A stretch of DNA of 31,434 bases from IMG/VR virus record IMGVR_UViG_3300028133_000021, positions 1 through 31,434 of that record; one strand, written 5' to 3'. Positions 27,496-31,434 of the stretch are shown here, one piece after another. The position numbers and the translations under genes were made by a program. Below the pieces are notes generated by a model. It was not told the DNA's origin and did no database searches. It saw nothing but the letters and a program-made list of their open reading frames with translations. Position 1 is the first letter of the stretch. Every line of letters starts with the position of its first letter. The DNA is from a virus.

Positions 27496-29490
27496 ATGGC
27501 AAAGAGGAAATATACAAAAAAATCAGACTACTGGGGTAAATTTAATAACAAAGAAGAATTGAAACCCAGCCAACCGCAAGAAGGCTTTTCTCCAGACATG
27601 ATGGGAGATCCTTTTTATACTTCTGACGCGTCTTACAATTCTAGTTCTAACGCAGCCTGTTCAAGGGTTACTTCTTCTGGTAAAGGAGCTACTAGGTTTA
27701 ACAGGGCTGCATACAATGTTAAGCCAGACAGATTCTCAAGCATAAGAGGAGGTCTTCTGCCATATGACTACGCTTCAGATGGGGTTAACGTAAGGGACGC
27801 TATAGAACTTTGCCAGAAAGCATACGCGAATGTTTCAGTATTCAGAAATGCTGTAGACATTATGTCGGAGTTTGCTAATACCGACTTATTCCTAGAGGGC
27901 GGAACAAAAAAAAGCAGGGACTTCTTTGCGGAGTGGTTTAAAAAAATTAACCTGAGCAACCTTAAAGATCAATACTTCAGAGAATATTATAGAAGTGGAA
28001 ATATATTTTTGTATAGGCTGGATGGCAAGTTTAAGGCTGACGACTTTGCGGAACTGATTAAATCAATTGCCCCAACTAACGGAGCAAAAAACAAAGTACC
28101 TATACGTTACATATTGATGAATCCTTATGATATTGTAGCTACTAGAGCTTCAGCTTTCAATGACGGAGCTTATGAAAAAATACTCTCTGAGTATGAAATG
28201 TCAAGACTTCAGAACCCATCAACAGAGGAAGATAAGGAAATATTCGATTCTCTTCCTGAAGATGTAAAAGAAAGTGTTAAAAAGGGAAATTATAATACCG
28301 ATGGTTTAAAAATCAAACTAGACCCCATGAAGGTGTCTCATTCTTTTTATAAAAAACAAGATTACGAGCCTTTCGCCATACCTTTCGGTTATCCAGTACT
28401 TGAAGATATCAATGCTAAGATGGAACTCAAGAAAATGGATCAAGCTATTACAAGAACAATAGAAAATGTAATATTGCTTATAACCATGGGGGCAGAGCCA
28501 GACAAGGGAGGAATTAACGCCCAAAATCTAAACGCAATGCAGAGTTTATTTAAAAACGAGAGTGTGGGAAGGGTATTAGTTTCAGATTATACAACAAAAG
28601 CAGAGTTCATTATTCCAGATTTAAATAAAGTACTAGGTTCTGAAAAATACAAAGTTTTAAACGAGGATATCAAACAAGGGCTTCAAAATGTTATTGTTGG
28701 TGAAGAGAAATATGGAGCTACCCAAGTAAAGGCTCAAATATTTATCGATAGACTTAAGGAAGCGAGAAATGCTTTTCTTGCAGACTTCTTGCAAAAAGAA
28801 ATGAAGAGAGTTTCAAAAGAGTTGGGATTCAGGTCTTATCCGACAGCTGTTTTTAAAGATATCGATATGAGAGACGAGACTCAATTGATGAGGGTATCTA
28901 CAAGACTAATGGAGCTTGGAGTTATTACGCCTCAACAGGGCATGGAGATGTTTAACACAGGAAAGTTCCCGCAGCCTGAAGATCTCTCTCCAGCTCAAAA
29001 GAAGTTTATTGAGGAAAGAGAAGAAGGTTTTTACAACCCTATTGTTGGGGGAGTCCCGATGATTGAGTCTCCAGAGTCTGAAGTTAATCAAGGTCCCAGT
29101 GGACAAGCTGGCAGACCAGAGGGGACGTCTGGAATACCACAAGAAAATTCTCAAGCACAATATTCAAGGAAAAACATTCAATCAACAATAGAGGAACTCG
29201 AAACCGCTAGAGCAAAGATTAAAAAAGTTATGAGGAAGGAATTAAAAATAAAAAGATTCACAAAAAATAACGAAAATATGCTTGATAGCCTATGCGAGGC
29301 AGTAGTTTGTTCCACAAACATTGAAAATTGGACACAAACCGCTCTTTCTTGTGTATCTAACCTGGAAGAGATTCAAAAACTTAATGTCTTGCCTGAAATT
29401 TTAGAGATATCAGCTAAGCACGAACTAGATAATTACTCAGCAGCAATTTTATATCATAGTAATGAAAAGAAAGAAGAAGAGCGAGCCTAA
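27496..29490 (+). CDS. portal protein
   Basis: A 664-residue protein with the portal look and position, between terminase and prohead protease. Recognisable stretches are VFRNAVDIMSEFANTDLFLEG near 114-134, YYRSGNIFLYRLDGKF near 166-181, the IPFGYPVLEDINAKMELKKM segment before the long channel helix, and TQLMRVSTRLMELGVITPQQ in the C-terminal third. Portal dodecamers form the DNA entry channel at one head vertex. The C-terminal tail is disordered and helical (GPSGQAGRPEGTSGIPQ). It overlaps the protease gene by 29 nt. Confidence 0.85.
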   Translation: MAKRKYTKKSDYWGKFNNKEELKPSQPQEGFSPDMMGDPFYTSDASYNSSSNAACSRVTSSGKGATRFNRAAYNVKPDRFSSIRGGLLPYDYASDGVNVRDAIELCQKAYANVSVFRNAVDIMSEFANTDLFLEGGTKKSRDFFAEWFKKINLSNLKDQYFREYYRSGNIFLYRLDGKFKADDFAELIKSIAPTNGAKNKVPIRYILMNPYDIVATRASAFNDGAYEKILSEYEMSRLQNPSTEEDKEIFDSLPEDVKESVKKGNYNTDGLKIKLDPMKVSHSFYKKQDYEPFAIPFGYPVLEDINAKMELKKMDQAITRTIENVILLITMGAEPDKGGINAQNLNAMQSLFKNESVGRVLVSDYTTKAEFIIPDLNKVLGSEKYKVLNEDIKQGLQNVIVGEEKYGATQVKAQIFIDRLKEARNAFLADFLQKEMKRVSKELGFRSYPTAVFKDIDMRDETQLMRVSTRLMELGVITPQQGMEMFNTGKFPQPEDLSPAQKKFIEEREEGFYNPIVGGVPMIESPESEVNQGPSGQAGRPEGTSGIPQENSQAQYSRKNIQSTIEELETARAKIKKVMRKELKIKRFTKNNENMLDSLCEAVVCSTNIENWTQTALSCVSNLEEIQKLNVLPEILEISAKHELDNYSAAILYHSNEKKEEERA

Positions 29491-31000
29491 ATATAAATAT
29501 ACAGCTACATTTGAAGCGGAAGTCTTCTCTTGTGATATCGGTGGAGGGTCCTTTATATCTAAGGCTTCTTTAGACAATTTAGAGTCTCTTATTCCTAGCG
29601 GCGTAAACTTCGAAGATAATATTGATCTTCTTGGAGTAGCCTTTAATGCTGCAGTCGTTAATAAATTCAATAAAAATGGTGATGGAATAGATTCTAAAAC
29701 AGCTATTGAATATACAAAAAACTTTGTACATAAGCCTACAAACATAGAGCACGATAAAGATAAAATCGTAGGCCATATTGCTAGCGCAGGTTGGAGCGAA
29801 TACGGAACAAGTAGAATCATGGAAGCTGAAGAGCTTGAAGGTTATACAAAACCATTTAATATTGCTCTTGGTGCTTTGGTTTATAAATCAGCTAATTCAA
29901 CATTTGCAGAAGCTATAGAAAAATCAGTTGATCCTAGGGAAGGTATGTATCACAGCATATCGACAAGTTGGGAGGTTGGTTTCTCTGATTTCGTGCTGGC
30001 AGTTGGCAGTGAATATGTCGAAGAAGCAAGAATAATCTCTGATCCTGAAGAGATGGAAGAAATGGTCGGATGCCTTCGTTCCTTTGGTGGAAGCGGCAAA
30101 ACAGACAAGGGTGAGACTGTAAACAGGCTCATCACAGGAAAGATTTATCCATTGGGGATTGGCTATACAACCAATCCAGCGGCAGACGTTAAAGGTATTT
30201 ACATGAAGCCAGACAACGAAAACCCTATTGTAATAAAAGACAAAAGAGATAAAAATATTTCACAAAGTGAAAAAACTAATGTAAACCTTAAAAAGAATAA
30301 TTCTATGGAAACCGAAAAAGTTATCGACGAACTGAAGGATCTTCTGGCCGACAAGAAGTTCTCACAGGAAGCAATCGCCTCCATGACTAGCACCTTTGCT
30401 GATGCTATCAAGGAAAAAGACGAGGAATTCCGTGCAGAACTTACCAAAGCACAAGAAGAAAAAGAGGCTGTAGCCACCGAACATGCGGAACTTAAATCTT
30501 CAGTCGAAGAATTAAAGTCTAAATTCGATGAGGCACAGACAAAAATTGCCGAATTTGAATCAGCTCAAAAAGCTGAACAGGCAGTTGCTCGTTTCAACGA
30601 GAGAATGGACGTTCTGGATCAAAAATTTGATCTTGAAGACGAAGACAAGGAGTTTCTTGCTAAAGAACTTAAAGATATCGACGCAGCAGAAGAGGCTTTC
30701 GCTTCATTCGAAGAAAAGCTCGTTGTACTCTGGAAGCACAAGAGCAAGGAAGCCAAAGCTGAATTTGAAAAGCAAGTAGAGGCTCGCATTCAAGAAGAGG
30801 TAGAGAAGAGAATTTCTCAACCAACTTCTGAGCCAACAGAAGAGGCTATCGCAAGCAAAACCGAGGAGGAAATCCTTGACGGCGCAGAGACAACCGAAGC
30901 TGCAATTGCAAACTCAAACGAAGGCTCTTCACGCGCCGAACAAACAATCAAAGAAAAGTTTTCTGCAGCTTTTGATCGCAGTAATATCGAAATTTCTTAA
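29462..31000 (+). CDS. prohead protease fused to scaffold
   Basis: A 512-residue protein in two parts. Residues 1-240 are a prohead-protease domain with a likely catalytic His97 (NIEHDKDKIVGHI) and a Ser in YHSISTSWEV (about 163-172). Residues about 282-512 are a long, acidic, Ala/Glu-rich coiled coil (EEKEAVATEHAELKSSVEEL), as in scaffolding proteins that shape the head and are then cleaved. An ATG at 30305 (METEKVIDELKDLL) starts the scaffold exactly and is a likely second, internal start. Codon use becomes more GC-rich after it, as for a highly expressed product. The start overlaps the portal gene by 29 nt. Confidence 0.8.
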   Translation: MKRKKKSEPKYKYTATFEAEVFSCDIGGGSFISKASLDNLESLIPSGVNFEDNIDLLGVAFNAAVVNKFNKNGDGIDSKTAIEYTKNFVHKPTNIEHDKDKIVGHIASAGWSEYGTSRIMEAEELEGYTKPFNIALGALVYKSANSTFAEAIEKSVDPREGMYHSISTSWEVGFSDFVLAVGSEYVEEARIISDPEEMEEMVGCLRSFGGSGKTDKGETVNRLITGKIYPLGIGYTTNPAADVKGIYMKPDNENPIVIKDKRDKNISQSEKTNVNLKKNNSMETEKVIDELKDLLADKKFSQEAIASMTSTFADAIKEKDEEFRAELTKAQEEKEAVATEHAELKSSVEELKSKFDEAQTKIAEFESAQKAEQAVARFNERMDVLDQKFDLEDEDKEFLAKELKDIDAAEEAFASFEEKLVVLWKHKSKEAKAEFEKQVEARIQEEVEKRISQPTSEPTEEAIASKTEEEILDGAETTEAAIANSNEGSSRAEQTIKEKFSAAFDRSNIEIS

Positions 31001-31025
31001 TAATTTAACAAAAAAATAAAATAAT

Positions 31026-31434
31026 ATGTCACTTAGAATTCTACCATTTAGACAATACGACGAGAATGATGTAATCAATCTCTTCGCCCTTGAAGGTGCT
31101 AGCGTCAATGCGTCCACTACGGACACAGGTGCTGGTGATGCTGGTGTATTTGTTAAGGTCTCCGCAGGAGACTTCGACAAGGACCCAGTTGGTTACTCAG
31201 ACAATTCTTACCTCGGTAAGACTGATTATCCGTTCATTAAAGCTCAATACCCAAGTGTAAACCTTGAGTGTGCTCCTGCTGCTAGCGGTGAGTAACTTCT
31301 TGGAATCACTCTACGTCAAACTGCAAAGGCTGACGAGAACGGCGAGAAGCTTCTTTACAACCCAGTGAAAGCTGAAGAGCTCGGCTCAGTACTTCCAGGA
31401 CAAGCTGTTCATGTTGCTACTCGCGGAGTCTTTA
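31026..31434 (+). pseudogene. head/decoration-type protein with in-frame TAA, truncated by the window
   Basis: The frame starts MSLRILPFRQYDENDVINLF, runs 89 codons to a TAA at 31293-31295, and continues open for 46 more codons in the same frame (LLGITLRQTAKADENGEKLL...GVF) to the window end. The two parts read as one protein, and codon use stays as GC-rich as in the scaffold. By position it is a head protein, with decoration-type more likely than major capsid; this is inference. Explanations are a sequencing error, a real nonsense mutation, or readthrough (context TAA-C). Confidence 0.65.

Noticed and set aside
1-31434. Alternative genetic code with TAA read as an amino acid
   Set aside because: TAA, TAG and TGA all end well-packed genes here; only one frame, at 31293, is broken by TAA.

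Overview
The window is part of a tailed double-stranded DNA phage genome (Caudoviricetes). The evidence is a packaging and head block (ERCC4-type nuclease, large terminase, portal, prohead protease fused to a scaffold, start of a small head protein), an rIIA/rIIB pair, an endolysin and a phage-type sigma factor. The host cannot be named. The promoters are bacterial sigma70-like (TTGACA / TATAAT), and most genes lack a clear Shine-Dalgarno sequence.

Layout. (1) Bases 17-4737, plus strand: an AT-rich operon from one promoter. It holds many small unknown genes, often with overlapping stop and start codons, plus a nucleoside deoxyribosyltransferase-like enzyme, a small lipoprotein, a PD-(D/E)XK-like nuclease and two 2OG-Fe(II) oxygenases. 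(2) 4738-5890: a sparse region with a G-poor intergenic stretch, two small membrane proteins and a terminator. (3) 5857-11262, plus strand: a small basic protein, a RuvB-like AAA+ ATPase, rIIA and rIIB each with its own promoter, and small genes ending at a terminator. (4) 11279-20450, minus strand: an accessory block of short transcription units. These encode a CAT-anticodon tRNA, a tmRNA-like RNA, GP88-like and DUF932-like proteins, an endolysin, a methyltransferase and many small proteins. Several of the small genes are too short for routine calling, and two pairs are paralogs. (5) 20689-31434, plus strand: HNH endonuclease, a likely structural protein, a zinc-ribbon protein, a sigma factor with a cysteine-rich insertion, a possible small terminase, a C2H2-ERCC4 nuclease, large terminase, portal, protease-scaffold, and a head-protein gene interrupted by an in-frame TAA.

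The most unusual content is in block 4. First, a 70-nt RNA gene matches the tRNA-like domain of tmRNA (G3-U70 pair, T arm, encoded CCA) but has a 7-bp hairpin where the tag-coding region should be. Second, ten promoters (eight in this block, two elsewhere) have the -10 hexamer exactly 6 nt before the ATG, which predicts leaderless mRNAs. Third, the intergenic gaps carry a 77-bp composite repeat (two 27-bp palindromes 23 bp apart), paired TGTTCCAC repeats that resemble parS half-sites, and a strongly strand-biased CTGTTAG/CTAACAG heptamer.

In the late block, the phage sigma factor and a recurring AGTGTATA motif ahead of structural genes suggest a T4-like switch to late transcription.
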